Assembly (NCBI GenBank): GCA_030729385.1
Contig: JANQXM010000042.1
Coordinates: 33,254 to 97,253 of the forward strand
DNA from: Opitutales bacterium
Lineage (GTDB): Bacteria > Verrucomicrobiota > Verrucomicrobiia > Opitutales > Coraliomargaritaceae
Reading direction: 5' to 3'
DNA length: 64,000 nt
The notes beneath the pieces are model-generated. The model had not been told where the DNA came from, searched no databases, and saw only the letters and a program-made list of their open reading frames with translations. Both the position numbers and the translations under genes were made by a program. Of this stretch, positions 29,546 through 39,258 are shown in pieces (position 1 is the stretch's first letter; every line of letters starts with the position of its first letter).

Positions 29546-30574
29546 TTGCTGTTGTTTCTAGCACTAAATGTGCATGGGAAAGTAGTGACGGCGTCGCTCA
29601 ACTTGGATGGTCAGGCGCCATTGAACGATATTGTTGTGACCATCGTTCCTCCCGTAGCTTCTAGTTCGAGCACAACTACACTGAGCGGATCCCTGCTTGT
29701 GGCGTTCGACATCGATACAGACCTTGATCAGGTTTCCAGCGTGAACGTGCTGAGTGGTGATATGGTTGGCTCACCACTGGAATTCATTAGCACGAGTTTC
29801 CTTCTCCGTTATAATATCAGCACATCAGGTAACATTGGGGTAGATATCTTCACGCCATCCCCGCCTTCAGTTGTGAATCCTGTGACTGGCGAGTTTGATG
29901 CAGCAGAACACACCTTTTTGATCAATGAAGGCATCTTATCTGGAGAGCTAACCCCATTTCTCTCCCCGACGAGCACATTTTCGACTGACTTTTCGATAGA
30001 ACCCTTTGGCGATTCCAGTAGTGGAACCGGAGTAGTCACCATTTCTTTGCAAAGCAGTGATGCCGTCTCGAAGACCTACTCGATTGAGATGCTGTATCCT
30101 GTGAGCACGACGACCCCATTGGATGTAGATGGGACACTAATCGATGTGGTTGTGTTGGGAGAGATCAAAGCGATCGGCACAGTGACTGTTCCTTTGCTTA
30201 CAGAGTTTGAATTGTGGCTTCAGGAGAATTCCCTTCCGAGCGCTCAATTCGAGGAGCTGAATCAGTTTGGCTTTGCCTTGGGTATTCAATGGGCGTTGGG
30301 CCTCAGTGCGAGCACCTCGCCTCAAAACTTTATGCCAGTGCTCGACGTCGTTTCACCGACCTCGACTCTCTACACGCTGGCATTGCCGGCGGGTGGCTCA
30401 GCTGGCGATCTAACGATTCTCTATGCCACGGATTTGGGGCAGCCATTTACAGTTCTTGATTCTGCAGCGGTCAGCGTAGGAAACCCGATTCCCGGGGGCA
30501 CCACTGGCTTGGTCACGATCACGCTACCTAGCTCGGGTCGCGGCTTTATCAAACTGAGCGCGACCGAGCCTTAG
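29546..30574 (+). CDS. Secreted Ser/Thr-rich surface protein, start probably frameshifted
   Basis: A 342-residue ORF rich in Ser, Thr, Val and Pro with a predicted all-beta composition. The track begins at TTG inside a hydrophobic core (SVILLLFLALNVHG when read upstream), with no ATG in that frame. ATG 29523 (M-K-S-A...) lies in another frame and stops after 12 codons. A single-base change near GGCTGG would join the two into an ordinary signal peptide. The C-terminal ~100 residues (FELWLQENSL, QWALGLSA, FIKLSA) resemble degenerate verrucomicrobial C-terminal domains of the kind usually marked DPDGDG..NLxEYALG. Function unknown. Confidence 0.55.
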   Translation: MLLFLALNVHGKVVTASLNLDGQAPLNDIVVTIVPPVASSSSTTTLSGSLLVAFDIDTDLDQVSSVNVLSGDMVGSPLEFISTSFLLRYNISTSGNIGVDIFTPSPPSVVNPVTGEFDAAEHTFLINEGILSGELTPFLSPTSTFSTDFSIEPFGDSSSGTGVVTISLQSSDAVSKTYSIEMLYPVSTTTPLDVDGTLIDVVVLGEIKAIGTVTVPLLTEFELWLQENSLPSAQFEELNQFGFALGIQWALGLSASTSPQNFMPVLDVVSPTSTLYTLALPAGGSAGDLTILYATDLGQPFTVLDSAAVSVGNPIPGGTTGLVTITLPSSGRGFIKLSATEP

Positions 30575-30604
30575 GGCATTCTTCGCCTAGTTTATCTCAT
30601 GGGG

Positions 30605-30633
30605 GTAGGGCGCGATTTCCGTATCGCGCCGCA
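30605..30633. repeat. GTAGGG-type REP element
   Basis: GTAG followed by GGCGCGAT-TTCCGT-ATCGCGCC, an 8-bp stem, then GC. It lies between the convergent 29546 gene and nadC. Confidence 0.7.
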
Positions 30634-30650
30634 TGAAAATGGAATACGGA

Positions 30651-31580
30651 CTATAGCCAGTCCAGGCCGATGTCTTTCCAACGGCTTTGGTGGATCGGGG
30701 CACCAGTTGAGATGAAGTCCAGCCCGAGCGTGCCAAGTTGTTGCAAGGAGCTTTGGGTGATGCCGCCACTGGCTTCGGTGCAGGCGCGTCCGTCGATCAG
30801 TCGTATGGCAGCTTCCAGTTCGTCGTTGGTAAAGTTGTCGAGTAGGATGATGTCGGCTCCGGCCTCAAGCACGGGGGGAATTTGATCGAGGGCATCGACT
30901 TCGACTTCAATCGCGAGGTCTTCACAGGCGTTGACGGCGAGCGAAACGGTATTGGTTAAGCGGTTGCCACCTGTAGCACCAGCTACGGCGAGGTGATTGT
31001 CCTTAAGCATCACTCGGTCAAAAAGCCCGATGCGGTGGTTGTGGCCGCCACCACAGGCAAATGCGTATTTCTGGAGCACACGGTATCCGGGCAAAGTTTT
31101 GCGGGTGTCGAGTAGGGCGGTGTCGCTGCCTTCGAGCGCTTGCACATAAGCATTGGTTTCAGTGGCAATACCGGAGAGGTGCTGGAGGAAGTTTAAAATG
31201 ACACGCTCAGCTTGCAGTAGCGGACCGGAGGGACCGTGGAGTGTGCCGAGGATGTCGCCTTTTTGGAGCGAGTCGCCGTCCTTAGAACTGGGTTCGAAGC
31301 TGCAGTTTTCATCGTAGGTGTTGAGCACGATGGGGATGAGCCCAAGGCCGCAGACGATGAGTGGCTCGCGTGCGGTCAATTGAGCGCTGCCTTGGGCACC
31401 TTCAGGCATGAGTGCGGTGGTGACGTCGCCGAGTCGGGCAGGGCGGACCGCGAGTCCGGCGCCGGCAAGGTCTTCGATTTTGGCGAGTCCAGCGAGTTGG
31501 CGCAGGTAGTCGTGGTCGAGGTCATCCCAAGCGAGTCGGGTGAGAAAAGTGTCTTTGGAATAGCGTCGGGCGTGACTCAT
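30651..31580 (-). CDS. nadC: Nicotinate-nucleotide pyrophosphorylase (carboxylating)
   Basis: Quinolinate phosphoribosyltransferase of de novo NAD synthesis. Motifs: [54 protein letters not shown] (substrate and PRPP site), [28 protein letters not shown] and DFISTGA. ATG 31580 ([13 protein letters not shown]) gives 310 residues; the track's start is 18 codons upstream and within a REP element. No nadA or nadB lies nearby. Confidence 0.95.
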   Translation of the reverse strand: MSHARRYSKDTFLTRLAWDDLDHDYLRQLAGLAKIEDLAGAGLAVRPARLGDVTTALMPEGAQGSAQLTAREPLIVCGLGLIPIVLNTYDENCSFEPSSKDGDSLQKGDILGTLHGPSGPLLQAERVILNFLQHLSGIATETNAYVQALEGSDTALLDTRKTLPGYRVLQKYAFACGGGHNHRIGLFDRVMLKDNHLAVAGATGGNRLTNTVSLAVNACEDLAIEVEVDALDQIPPVLEAGADIILLDNFTNDELEAAIRLIDGRACTEASGGITQSSLQQLGTLGLDFISTGAPIHQSRWKDIGLDWL

Positions 31581-31586
31581 TGTATT

Positions 31587-31675
31587 GGAGGGAAACGCTC
31601 CGTCGTTTCCGCAGTGGTCTGGAGGCCAATTCAACTTGGCGAGTCGCTACGGCAATGACGGAGCATTGCCCTCCA
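31587..31675. repeat. Inverted pair of GGAGGG-type REP elements
   Basis: The first unit is GGAG, then GGAAACG-CTCCGT-CGTTTCC, then GC (31587-31612). The second is inverted: GGCAATG-ACGGAG-CATTGCC then CTCC (31648-31675). The loops match (CTCCGT) while the stem cores differ with full compensation. It lies just upstream of nadC. Confidence 0.75.
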
Positions 31676-31695
31676 GAAATAAATATTTATGCGAT

Positions 31696-32118
31696 TTAGT
31701 CGTAAGATTCGATTTTGCTGACTTTGCCGGTTTGCCGGTCGAAGATTACGCGCTTGAGCAGACGGGTGCGATCGGGGCTGACGCCGACCCCCGTGCCGAT
31801 ACCGACGCCAGAACCTCTGGTGCCAATACCACCTCCTAGTGAGACACCAAGTGAGGGCTTGATTTCACGGTATTCGCAAGCGACTTGCTTGCCTGCTGCG
31901 GTATCGACGGTGGCTTCGCGGCTCGGATCGCCGAGTGCCATGCGCACCATGTCTTGATCGAAGCCGACAGCGATTTGCCCTGTTCGGATCATTCGCTGCT
32001 CTCCGGGTGTGTAGGTCTTAAACAGGGCTTCGTTTTGATCGATACGTTTACTGGTCGATGCGCAACCAATGAAAAATAGAGAGAGTGCGAATACGAAAAA
32101 TGTGAGGACTGTTTTCAT
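31696..32118 (-). CDS. Lipoprotein with small beta-rich domain, unknown
   Basis: A 140-residue protein with a lipobox: MKTVLTFFVFALSLFFIGCAS, with the lipidated Cys at residue 19. The middle segment (FDQDMVRMALGDPSREA) resembles the MALGxP helix-turn of small SmpA/OmlA-like lipoproteins, and a glycine-rich stretch (GVSLGGGIGTRGSGVGIG) follows. Function not known; likely tethered to a membrane in the periplasm. Its ATG overlaps the stop of the upstream GNAT gene (ATGA), so it belongs to the 34035-31696 operon. Confidence 0.7.
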   Translation of the reverse strand: MKTVLTFFVFALSLFFIGCASTSKRIDQNEALFKTYTPGEQRMIRTGQIAVGFDQDMVRMALGDPSREATVDTAAGKQVACEYREIKPSLGVSLGGGIGTRGSGVGIGTGVGVSPDRTRLLKRVIFDRQTGKVSKIESYD

Positions 32119-32549
32119 GGCTGACTAGGTTCGAGTTTTTTGATCCAGAAACTTAGAGTATGCGATGACTCTAGCGACTGTCCGACTTCTCTCCAGTCAA
32201 ATGTTGCCTGTAGCTTTGGGTGCTTAATGTCGCCGCGTTTGTGCCAAAAGGAGTCCAGCGTGGAGTAGTCGGGGCCATTGTCCGCTCGGTTCACCGCGCA
32301 GAAGGCGGCATATTTGTAGTCGTAACGCATCGCTTGTGCTTCACGGGCTTCGAAGAAGCGGTGGCCGATGCCTTGTCTTCGGTATTCGGGTAACAATACG
32401 GATTCACCGAGGTAGTGTTGCTCGTAGGCGAGCGTGCCCTCGTAGAGATAGGGCCATTCACGGAAGACCTGAATGCGCAGTTCGGCTAAAGCTGTATTAA
32501 ACGGTGTGACTGCCGTGCCGCTGTGTGCAGTGACGGGGACTTCTGGCAT
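32115..32549 (-). CDS. GNAT-family acetyltransferase
   Basis: A 144-residue GNAT fold: N-terminal AELRIQVFREWPYLYEG, then LGESVLLPEYRRQGIGHRFFEAREAQA carrying the acetyl-CoA pyrophosphate loop (RRQGIG). The C-terminal half (FCAVNRADNGPDYSTLDSFWHKRG) is typical of a GNAT subgroup often found next to carbon-nitrogen hydrolases. Just one base separates it from the upstream GNAT-nitrilase gene, and it overlaps the downstream lipoprotein. Substrate unknown. Confidence 0.82.
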   Translation of the reverse strand: MPEVPVTAHSGTAVTPFNTALAELRIQVFREWPYLYEGTLAYEQHYLGESVLLPEYRRQGIGHRFFEAREAQAMRYDYKYAAFCAVNRADNGPDYSTLDSFWHKRGDIKHPKLQATFDWREVGQSLESSHTLSFWIKKLEPSQP

Positions 32550-32550
32550 T

Positions 32551-34035
32551 TTATTTCGGTAGCTCGATCTCTGGTGCGTCGGTGAGCTCGTTGGATGTAT
32601 CCAGGTTCTTGAGGTGGACCTTCATTTCAAACAGATCGGTGCGTCGGTCAAGGCGCGGTGTGACAGAGCCGGAGGCACGTGACCGGTAGAGGTCTTCGGT
32701 GTCGATGTCGGTGACCAATAGCGTTTCTACATTGGAATCGGCAATGGCTTGGATGCCATCGCGCGCGAATTCGAAATCTGAGGGAGTAAAGACCGCCGCT
32801 TGACCGTAGTGGATGTCCATTGCGGGGACGCTGGGGAGGTTGCCGATGATCCCGGCAGTGGCGACGTAGAATTGGTTTTCGATCGCTCGGGCTTGGGCGC
32901 AGTAGCGCACACGGAGCTGACCATGACGATCGTCGGTGCAATAAGGGACGAAGAGAATCTCGACGCCTTGATCGGCGAGGTAGCGGCTGGCTTCAGGAAA
33001 TTCCACATCGTAGCAGATTTGCACGGCGATCTTTGCCTTTGGAGTCGGGAGGATGATGAGCTCATGTCCGCCTGAGATGCCCCAATATTTTTTCTCAGCA
33101 GGTGTAATGTGTAGCTTGGGCTGCGCGACGTAGCGACCGTCCGGATCGAAGATGAGGCATTCGTTTTGCAACTTGTCTTCGCGCTGGATGGGGTGACTGC
33201 CTCCGATGATATACACTCCATATTTACTGGCCATGCGTGACATCAGCTCGATGAAGGGCTCGGTGAATTCGGCCGCCAGCTTGCGGATGCCTTCGGGAGC
33301 AGAGAGCGGCTCGATGACGGAGAGTAATTGAACCGAGAAAAACTCAGGGAAGAGCACGAAGTCGGCTTTATAATCAGCCGCAGTCTCCACGAAATATTCT
33401 ACTTGGTTGGCGAAGTCGTCGAAGTTTTCAATCTTACGCACCTTGTATTGCACGCAGGCGATACGGACCTTGGAGGAGATCTCCTTAGGAGTGTAGTCCG
33501 GGTTGAGCCATTCAATGAGACTGGCGAGATTGTGGCTCATCGGATCGACGATGTAGTTACGCAAAATGCCTCGAACGAGGAAGCCCTGCTTGAGTTGGAA
33601 GCTAAGAACGTTGTCGTGAATCTCGCCGTCTTTAACTTTTTGAATATAGGCCTCGGGGCTTAGCTCTTTTTCATGCGTGGCATATCCGGAGATACGACCA
33701 CCGGCGAGTATGCGGCGTAAGTTGAGCTGTTTGCACAGGCGGCGTCGTGCCTCGTAGAGTGCGGCACCGATACCGCGACCTTGGCAGGCAGGGTCTACGT
33801 AGACATCGGCACCATAAAGGGTGTCGCCATGTGGGTCGTGGTTATGGAAGTAGCCACCATCGGTGATCCCGCCATAAGTATGCGCTCGGTATGGGTCGCG
33901 ACTGCTTTGGACGATGAGTGAGGCAACCGCGCCGACAATTTGCTCGTCGACGATCGCTACGAGCTGACCAGTCGGGAATAGCCTGAGGTGGTTTTGCAAC
34001 TGGCGTTCGCTCCAGACAACATTTTCTTCCGCCAT
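32551..34035 (-). CDS. Fused GNAT acetyltransferase and carbon-nitrogen hydrolase
   Basis: Two-domain protein. Residues ~1-190 are GNAT, with the CoA loop VDPACQGRGIGAALYEA. Residues ~195-480 are a nitrilase-superfamily amidohydrolase whose triad can be read: Glu in VLFPEFFS, Lys in ITPAEKKYWG, Cys in VQICYDVEFPE. The annotated start is ATG 34035, but in-frame codons further upstream read IRQVEHEDIPHLIELNKKAFP, matching the usual N-terminus of this fusion family. No ATG, GTG or TTG precedes that stretch, only ATT. The true start is thus uncertain and a 20-base tandem duplication lies right there. First gene of a three-gene operon. Confidence 0.85.
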   Translation of the reverse strand: MAEENVVWSERQLQNHLRLFPTGQLVAIVDEQIVGAVASLIVQSSRDPYRAHTYGGITDGGYFHNHDPHGDTLYGADVYVDPACQGRGIGAALYEARRRLCKQLNLRRILAGGRISGYATHEKELSPEAYIQKVKDGEIHDNVLSFQLKQGFLVRGILRNYIVDPMSHNLASLIEWLNPDYTPKEISSKVRIACVQYKVRKIENFDDFANQVEYFVETAADYKADFVLFPEFFSVQLLSVIEPLSAPEGIRKLAAEFTEPFIELMSRMASKYGVYIIGGSHPIQREDKLQNECLIFDPDGRYVAQPKLHITPAEKKYWGISGGHELIILPTPKAKIAVQICYDVEFPEASRYLADQGVEILFVPYCTDDRHGQLRVRYCAQARAIENQFYVATAGIIGNLPSVPAMDIHYGQAAVFTPSDFEFARDGIQAIADSNVETLLVTDIDTEDLYRSRASGSVTPRLDRRTDLFEMKVHLKNLDTSNELTDAPEIELPK

Positions 34036-34094
34036 CAGCGGGAAGGCTTTTTTGTTTAATTCGATTAGGTGAGGGATGTCCTCGTGTTCAACCT

Positions 34095-34134
34095 GACGAA
34101 TGAGTAATGGACCTGACGAATGAGTAATGGACCT
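34095..34134. repeat. 20-base tandem duplication
   Basis: CCTGACGAATGAGTAATGGA is present twice in direct tandem and followed by a third partial copy (CCTGAC). It lies at the 5' edge of the GNAT-nitrilase gene. Because 20 is not a multiple of three, it shifts the frame of anything translated across it. Confidence 0.85.
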
Positions 34135-34250
34135 GACTTACCTTGTAATGTGAATGGTGACATTGATGTAGTTTCGCGATCTTTTGTCTGACGTCAAGTG
34201 ATGCAAAAGGTCTCGCCAAAATAGTTCTGCTTAGGCATCCAAGAACGTGT

Positions 34251-34877
34251 ATGGGAATTGAAATCGCATTTGTTGTTATGCTAGCCATTGGGTTGGCGGT
34301 ATTTTTTTGGATTATTGTTCGCAATTCATCGCGTAAAATTTGCCAGCAATATGAAAAAATGGCCTACCATTTAAGGCTTAAAATGACACAGCCGGAGCCT
34401 CAGATGCTTGCGTTTATTCGTCCGGAGCCATTCGTTCACGGCGTCTATCGTGACCGAGCGCTATCCATTTCTGTGCCGGGTAAGGGGCTACAAGGCACAC
34501 GGCAAATTGAAACCACTCTGAAAGTCGAAGTGGCAGATAAGAAAATCGCCTGGCAGATGACTGCGAAAAGCTTTCTTTCCGGAATGAGCCAACGTGATAG
34601 TGCCGGCATGGACCGTTGGAAGAGCGAAAATAACATTTTTGATCTCGCGATGGATGTGCGAACCAATGAGCCCTCCCGGCTGAGCCGGATTTTGCACGAC
34701 GATCGTTTGGAAGCAATCAGCGCTGTGCTTAAGGGGGCGAAGGCGAGCATCTATCTCGGCAATGGGATGATGGTTTATACCAAATTCGGGCTCATAGCAG
34801 ATGATCGGGAACGCGAACGGTTTATCAAAGTAGCCGAGCTGTTTTGCGATTTGGCCGAAGTGATTGAAGGCCGCTGA
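34251..34877 (+). CDS. Membrane-anchored protein of unknown function
   Basis: A 208-residue protein with one N-terminal membrane helix (IAFVVMLAIGLAVFFWIIV), followed by a soluble, probably cytoplasmic domain with alternating beta strands (LSISVPGKG, IETTLKVEVAD, ASIYLGNGMMVYTKFG). It ends in a helix. I do not recognise the family. It is divergent from the GNAT-nitrilase operon and followed 76 bases later by the DUF4139 gene. Confidence 0.65.
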   Translation: MGIEIAFVVMLAIGLAVFFWIIVRNSSRKICQQYEKMAYHLRLKMTQPEPQMLAFIRPEPFVHGVYRDRALSISVPGKGLQGTRQIETTLKVEVADKKIAWQMTAKSFLSGMSQRDSAGMDRWKSENNIFDLAMDVRTNEPSRLSRILHDDRLEAISAVLKGAKASIYLGNGMMVYTKFGLIADDRERERFIKVAELFCDLAEVIEGR

Positions 34878-34953
34878 CTGGGCACATTACTTGAAAATGA
34901 CCCCTCCTAGATATAGTTTCTAATAAATCACCCCGCCCATCGTCTTACTTAGT

Positions 34954-36405
34954 ATGAAACAATCAATTGCACCCCTTTCGGTTCTTCTTTTCGCCTCGAT
35001 TGCTTCAGCGCAGCCGGCGATCACCGTATATAACGAAAACTTTGGCGTCGTGCGCGACACCGTTGCCCTTGATCTGACCGCTGGTATCAGCGATGTCAGC
35101 TACAGCGGAGTCACCGCTCAGCTTGAGCCCGAGTCCGTGATCTTGCGCGACCCATCCGGCAATGTGAACCTACGTGTGGTCGAGCAGAGCTACCGCGGCG
35201 ATCCCGTGGATCAGGAAAGACTCCTGCAAATGTTTGAAGGGCAGACTATCGACTTTTACAAAACGCTTGATGGTAAAGAAGTCGTCGTAAAGGGTCGTAT
35301 CATCCGTGCGCCCTCTACAGTGATGACCAAGAACCAGTATGGCAACATGCAGCAGAAGCGACTGGAGCCGATCGTCGAGGTAGACGGCAAGCTGATCACC
35401 ATGCTACCAGGTATTCCTTTGTTCCCCAGCCTAGGTAACGATTCGGTCCTCGAGCCAACGCTTACCTGGAAGCTGCATTCCGATCGCAGCTCAAATTTCG
35501 ATGCACAGCTCAGCTATTTAACCAATGGCATGTCCTGGAAGGCGGATTATAACCTCGTGCTGCCGGAAACTGGCGATGATGTGACGCTCACCGGTTGGGT
35601 CTCGGTCGAAAATAACACAGGTAAAACTTTCGAGAACGCGACGATCAAGCTGATCGCGGGCGACGTCAATAAGGTCCAAACCGCACAACCCGTTCGCCGA
35701 GAGAAGGTCTATGCCATGGCAATGGCTGATGCAGCACCAGCGCCTCAAGTGGAAGCCAAGAAGTTCGACGAATTTCATATGTATTCCTTGCCCCTCGCCA
35801 CCACTTTGCGTGACAGTGAGACCAAGCAAGTGGAATTTGTCCGCGCCGAAAATGTAAAGACCAAGAAGCTCTATATCTACGATGGATCCGGCGACAGACG
35901 TTTCTACGGTAGCCTCAATGTGAACCAGAACTACGGCCAAAATACTAAGCCCGACGTCGCCATTTATCGCGAAATTTTAAACTCCGAAGAAAACGGACTC
36001 GGCGTCGCGCTGCCAGCCGGTCGCATGCGCTTCTATCGCATGGATGACGACGGACAGATGGAATTTACCGGCGAAAACACCATCGATCACACGCCCAAGA
36101 ACGAGACCATCCGCGTCTATTTGGGCAACGCTTTCGACATCGTCGGTGAGCGCAAACGCACGAATTTCTTCACCCACAAGACGCAAGATATGATACTCGA
36201 GACTTTCGAGGTCGAAGTGCGTAATCGCGGCGAAGAAGCGGTCACCGTGCAAATCGTCGAGCACATGAGCCGCTGGTCGAATTGGGAAATTCAAATGCCT
36301 AGCCACGATTTTGAAAAGACCGATGCGCAAACCATTGAATTTCCGATAGACGTGCCAGCCGATGGCACAGTCACGGTGACTTATACAGTCGAGTATACCT
36401 GGTAG
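34954..36405 (+). CDS. DUF4139-domain secreted protein
   Basis: A 483-residue protein with a signal peptide ([19 protein letters not shown]), then [17 protein letters not shown], the typical opening of DUF4139-containing proteins. [15 protein letters not shown] and [28 protein letters not shown] are the core DUF4139 strands, and the end is a beta-rich [12 protein letters not shown]. Family function is unknown. The layout indicates export across the inner membrane. It converges on gmk, with a REP-like hairpin between the two. Confidence 0.85.
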   Translation: MKQSIAPLSVLLFASIASAQPAITVYNENFGVVRDTVALDLTAGISDVSYSGVTAQLEPESVILRDPSGNVNLRVVEQSYRGDPVDQERLLQMFEGQTIDFYKTLDGKEVVVKGRIIRAPSTVMTKNQYGNMQQKRLEPIVEVDGKLITMLPGIPLFPSLGNDSVLEPTLTWKLHSDRSSNFDAQLSYLTNGMSWKADYNLVLPETGDDVTLTGWVSVENNTGKTFENATIKLIAGDVNKVQTAQPVRREKVYAMAMADAAPAPQVEAKKFDEFHMYSLPLATTLRDSETKQVEFVRAENVKTKKLYIYDGSGDRRFYGSLNVNQNYGQNTKPDVAIYREILNSEENGLGVALPAGRMRFYRMDDDGQMEFTGENTIDHTPKNETIRVYLGNAFDIVGERKRTNFFTHKTQDMILETFEVEVRNRGEEAVTVQIVEHMSRWSNWEIQMPSHDFEKTDAQTIEFPIDVPADGTVTVTYTVEYTW

Positions 36406-36420
36406 GTTTTTTTGCTGAGG

Positions 36421-36441
36421 GTAGGGCGCTTTCGCCTTACC
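36421..36441. repeat. Degenerate REP-like hairpin between convergent genes
   Basis: GTAGGGCGCTTTCGCCTTACC starts with GTAG and contains a short GGCG..CGCC stem. It overlaps the gmk stop codon and lies 16 bases after the DUF4139 gene. It may serve as a terminator for both. Confidence 0.4.
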
Positions 36442-37021
36442 TTGCCTTGCTTGCTTGGTAGATGCCGTCCAACGCCGCAAAGTCCTCGTCGCGTGAAGCG
36501 CTGAGGATGGTGTGATCGTAGTGATCGCTCTGCTGCATCTCTTCGAGGGCCACTTTCATGCGGCGTTGCACTTCGTCTTCAGCGTCGGTGCCGCGTCCGC
36601 GTAAGCGGTTCTCCAGCTCTTCGACGCTGGGTGGCATGATGAAGACTGTGATGACATTACCTTTCAGCAGCGGATCTTGATTTGCCGTTTCACGCATTTG
36701 CGCCGCGCCTTGCACGTCGATATTGAGCAATAGGTCTGTGCCGGCTGCTAGCTTGTCTTGCACCTCACTTTTGAGGGTGCCGTAGAGATTGCTGTGCACG
36801 TGGGCGTATTCGTAGAAAGCGCCCGCTTGGATCTTAGCTTTGAATGTGTCGTGATCGAAAAAGTAATAGTCCACCGTATCGACTTCGCCGCCGCGTGGCT
36901 GGCGGGTGGTGGAGGTGACGACGCGCTCTATCTGTGGGCGCTCGGTCAGCATGCGGTCGCAAAGGGTCGTCTTCCCGCTGCCAGCGGGACCTGATACGAT
37001 GATGAGCAGACCGGATTTCAC
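36437..37021 (-). CDS. gmk: Guanylate kinase
   Basis: Phosphorylates GMP to GDP. The P-loop is [13 protein letters not shown], the GMP-binding region is [21 protein letters not shown], followed by [14 protein letters not shown]. Then come [12 protein letters not shown] and the lid [20 protein letters not shown]. The length of 194 residues is usual. It lies six bases after a membrane-protein gene on the same strand, so the two are probably co-transcribed. Confidence 0.95.
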   Translation of the reverse strand: MKSGLLIIVSGPAGSGKTTLCDRMLTERPQIERVVTSTTRQPRGGEVDTVDYYFFDHDTFKAKIQAGAFYEYAHVHSNLYGTLKSEVQDKLAAGTDLLLNIDVQGAAQMRETANQDPLLKGNVITVFIMPPSVEELENRLRGRGTDAEDEVQRRMKVALEEMQQSDHYDHTILSASRDEDFAALDGIYQASKAR

Positions 37022-37027
37022 GAAGAT

Positions 37028-37564
37028 CTAGTAAGTAAAGGCGACCCCGACGAGCAGGAGGCCATAAGCGGCAAAGACGCCACCGAAGACTTTAGGGCGC
37101 TTTTCAGATTTGTAGAGCCAGCTGAGGAAGTCGCGCAGTTTGTAGGGGCTCGCTCCGAGAATCAGCGATGCGACGATACAGATGTAAACGAAAGTAACGA
37201 GGAACAGGCGCGCTTGCGGCAGCTGCATGTAGGCCGCGTCGAGTAGGACACCGGCGATCAACAGCGTAAGTGCGGCTAGACCACGCACCGCGAGGAAGTC
37301 CGGCACATAGTAGAAGGAACCGACGGCGACGCCAAGAAAGAGCAGGAAGAGCAATTTTTTATACTGCCCGAAATCAGCTGGACCGAGGTGCATGACTTTG
37401 TAAAGGAACCATGCCGTCGCGATCCCCATGAGGACGTAGGCTGCAAGGGTCGAGCGGGGGAAGGCTTGTGCGCTTTTTGCCGTAGCCATGCCGTGCCAAA
37501 GGAAATGCGCACCAAAAGCGATGAGGAAAATCCCGGTGAAGAGTGTGGCTTGGAAAAGTGTCAT
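37028..37564 (-). CDS. Multi-pass membrane protein, unknown
   Basis: A 178-residue protein with five to six hydrophobic segments, for example [69 protein letters not shown] and [17 protein letters not shown]. No catalytic motif is visible. It precedes gmk in a two-gene unit. The 48-base region upstream contains the repeated AT-rich phrase GGTAATG. Confidence 0.65.
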   Translation of the reverse strand: MTLFQATLFTGIFLIAFGAHFLWHGMATAKSAQAFPRSTLAAYVLMGIATAWFLYKVMHLGPADFGQYKKLLFLLFLGVAVGSFYYVPDFLAVRGLAALTLLIAGVLLDAAYMQLPQARLFLVTFVYICIVASLILGASPYKLRDFLSWLYKSEKRPKVFGGVFAAYGLLLVGVAFTY

Positions 37565-37684
37565 AAATAAATGCCTAATCGGTAATGATTAATAGGTAAT
37601 GGGTAATGACTAATGCGGAAGGTGGAAGGAAAAAAGCGAAGTCTGCATTTGTCAGAGCAGAGAAACCGCTACAAAAGTCTTTGG

Positions 37685-38350
37685 ATGGATTTACACTTAG
37701 CAGGTTCCGTTCAGCCGATAGATTTGATCGTATTTGATTGCGACGGGGTGTTGCTCGAGTCGATGGCGGCCAAGATACAGGCCTTCAGCGAGTGGGTGCC
37801 TGAGGCGCATGCCTCCCGCCGCGATGACTTTATGAAACGAGTCATGGATGGCTTCGGCAAGTCGCGGACCTATCATATCCAAAGCTTTTACACTGATATT
37901 TTAGGTCAATCGCCCCTGCCGGAGTTTATCGAAGCGGAAGTGGCCCGCTTTACCGACATTTGCGAACCACTCTGCGCGGTGGCGGATTGGCGAGTGGGCT
38001 CGAAAGAGTTTGTTGAAGCCTGCCAGGCAGCGTGCATTCCGCGTTATGTCCTCTCGGGCACCCCTCAAGCGCCATTGGAGGAGATGTTGGAGTCAACCGG
38101 TGCCGCGCCATTATTCGACGTCATCATCGGTTCGCCCCCCGCGAAACCGGAAAGCCTGACCCGGATCCTTGCGGAAACAAAGATACCTGCTGAACGCACG
38201 GTCTTCGTCGGTGATGCCAATGCCGACCATGAGGCAGCGCTACACGTGGGCGCGCACTTTGTGTATTTCCCTTCTGAGGCCAATCTGCCTATCGCACCAA
38301 CCCCGACAGTGGTTACGGATTTGCGGCAGCTGCTGGTTCAAAAGGGATAA
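37685..38350 (+). CDS. HAD-superfamily hydrolase
   Basis: HAD phosphatase of about 221 residues. Motif I is [14 protein letters not shown], motif II is [14 protein letters not shown], the conserved Lys is in [10 protein letters not shown], and motif IV is [15 protein letters not shown] 37685 is preferred over the track's start, because the domain begins 13 residues later. The 3' end overlaps the convergent C39-like gene by 38 bases. Substrate unknown; the cap between motifs I and II is helical as in the Gph/PGMB subfamily. Confidence 0.85.
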   Translation: MDLHLAGSVQPIDLIVFDCDGVLLESMAAKIQAFSEWVPEAHASRRDDFMKRVMDGFGKSRTYHIQSFYTDILGQSPLPEFIEAEVARFTDICEPLCAVADWRVGSKEFVEACQAACIPRYVLSGTPQAPLEEMLESTGAAPLFDVIIGSPPAKPESLTRILAETKIPAERTVFVGDANADHEAALHVGAHFVYFPSEANLPIAPTPTVVTDLRQLLVQKG

Positions 38351-39119
38351 ATTGGATCATCCCAAGGAGCTTGAGCTCTTTGTGCTCCGGGTTCTGTGGG
38401 ATAAACCATTGATCGGAACCGCGCTTTTTAAGCAGTCCACGATAGACCTCACCCCATGTGCCAAGTGTGATGTAGCCAGAGCGGTCCGCTCGTATGAATG
38501 TGGCCGCATGGGTGACTGGACTCATCTCGCCCGTTTCGGGGTTTTTCGATCGGACGACTAGGTATGCCGTCCGGAAGTTCGGCACTAGATCCAAAAAAGT
38601 CTTTAGCTGGTATGGAGGCTCTATCGCTTCAGCATGCAGACGTAGCGCATCGTCTGAAAGTTCGCGCACGAACCCATCCATAACCATTGCGGAAGCTAAG
38701 TTTGAAGAACCGCGATCCTCTGTGCGCGCTTCACTGGTCAGTTCAAGTAAGCGCCGATCGATCTCTTTAAAAAAGATCTGTTTGTAACTAGCAGAATTGG
38801 CTTCGCGGGTGAAGGGGCGGATCAAGCCGAATTTTTCATACCAAATCAGAATGTTCAGCATGGCGGTAGGACCGCAACCGCTCTCAGGAATCGGGTAGAT
38901 CGATTGGTCTTCGGAGAGTATCGATAGGCGATTCAATGCGTTGTTTGTCCGCTCAGTGCCGTAGATATGTCGATAGTAATAGCCAACTTCTCCACTCGTC
39001 GCGTCTGCCTTCCGCTCGATTACCTTGAAATTGTGTTGGGTGATTTGGCTCTGTGCAAAGGCCTGCGTTTGCATGGCTAGCAAGCATGCTAAAAAGAGGT
39101 ATTGCGGCCAGTGGTTCAT
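38313..39119 (-). CDS. Secreted C39-like cysteine peptidase-fold protein
   Basis: A 268-residue protein with signal peptide [22 protein letters not shown]. The [15 protein letters not shown] motif (Cys82) is the nucleophile pattern of C39-like (papain-fold) proteins. VTHAATFIR (His204) and GYITLGTWG fit the remaining active-site strands. No typical C39 ABC transporter is nearby, so it is more likely a stand-alone exported peptidase or binding protein than a bacteriocin processor. It is minus-strand, convergent with the HAD gene. Activity is inferred only from motif spacing. Confidence 0.65.
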   Translation of the reverse strand: MNHWPQYLFLACLLAMQTQAFAQSQITQHNFKVIERKADATSGEVGYYYRHIYGTERTNNALNRLSILSEDQSIYPIPESGCGPTAMLNILIWYEKFGLIRPFTREANSASYKQIFFKEIDRRLLELTSEARTEDRGSSNLASAMVMDGFVRELSDDALRLHAEAIEPPYQLKTFLDLVPNFRTAYLVVRSKNPETGEMSPVTHAATFIRADRSGYITLGTWGEVYRGLLKKRGSDQWFIPQNPEHKELKLLGMIQFIPFEPAAAANP

Positions 39120-39258
39120 TCCAGTGCGAGACTACCGCCGATGGCTAGATCGTAAAGCGCGAAGCCCTGATATTAGAAATTCTTGAATTAGCTGTGCTTT
39201 TCTCGCTGACACCGTAAATTAGCTTAACTTATCTCAATGCCTATTCACAACAACTACT

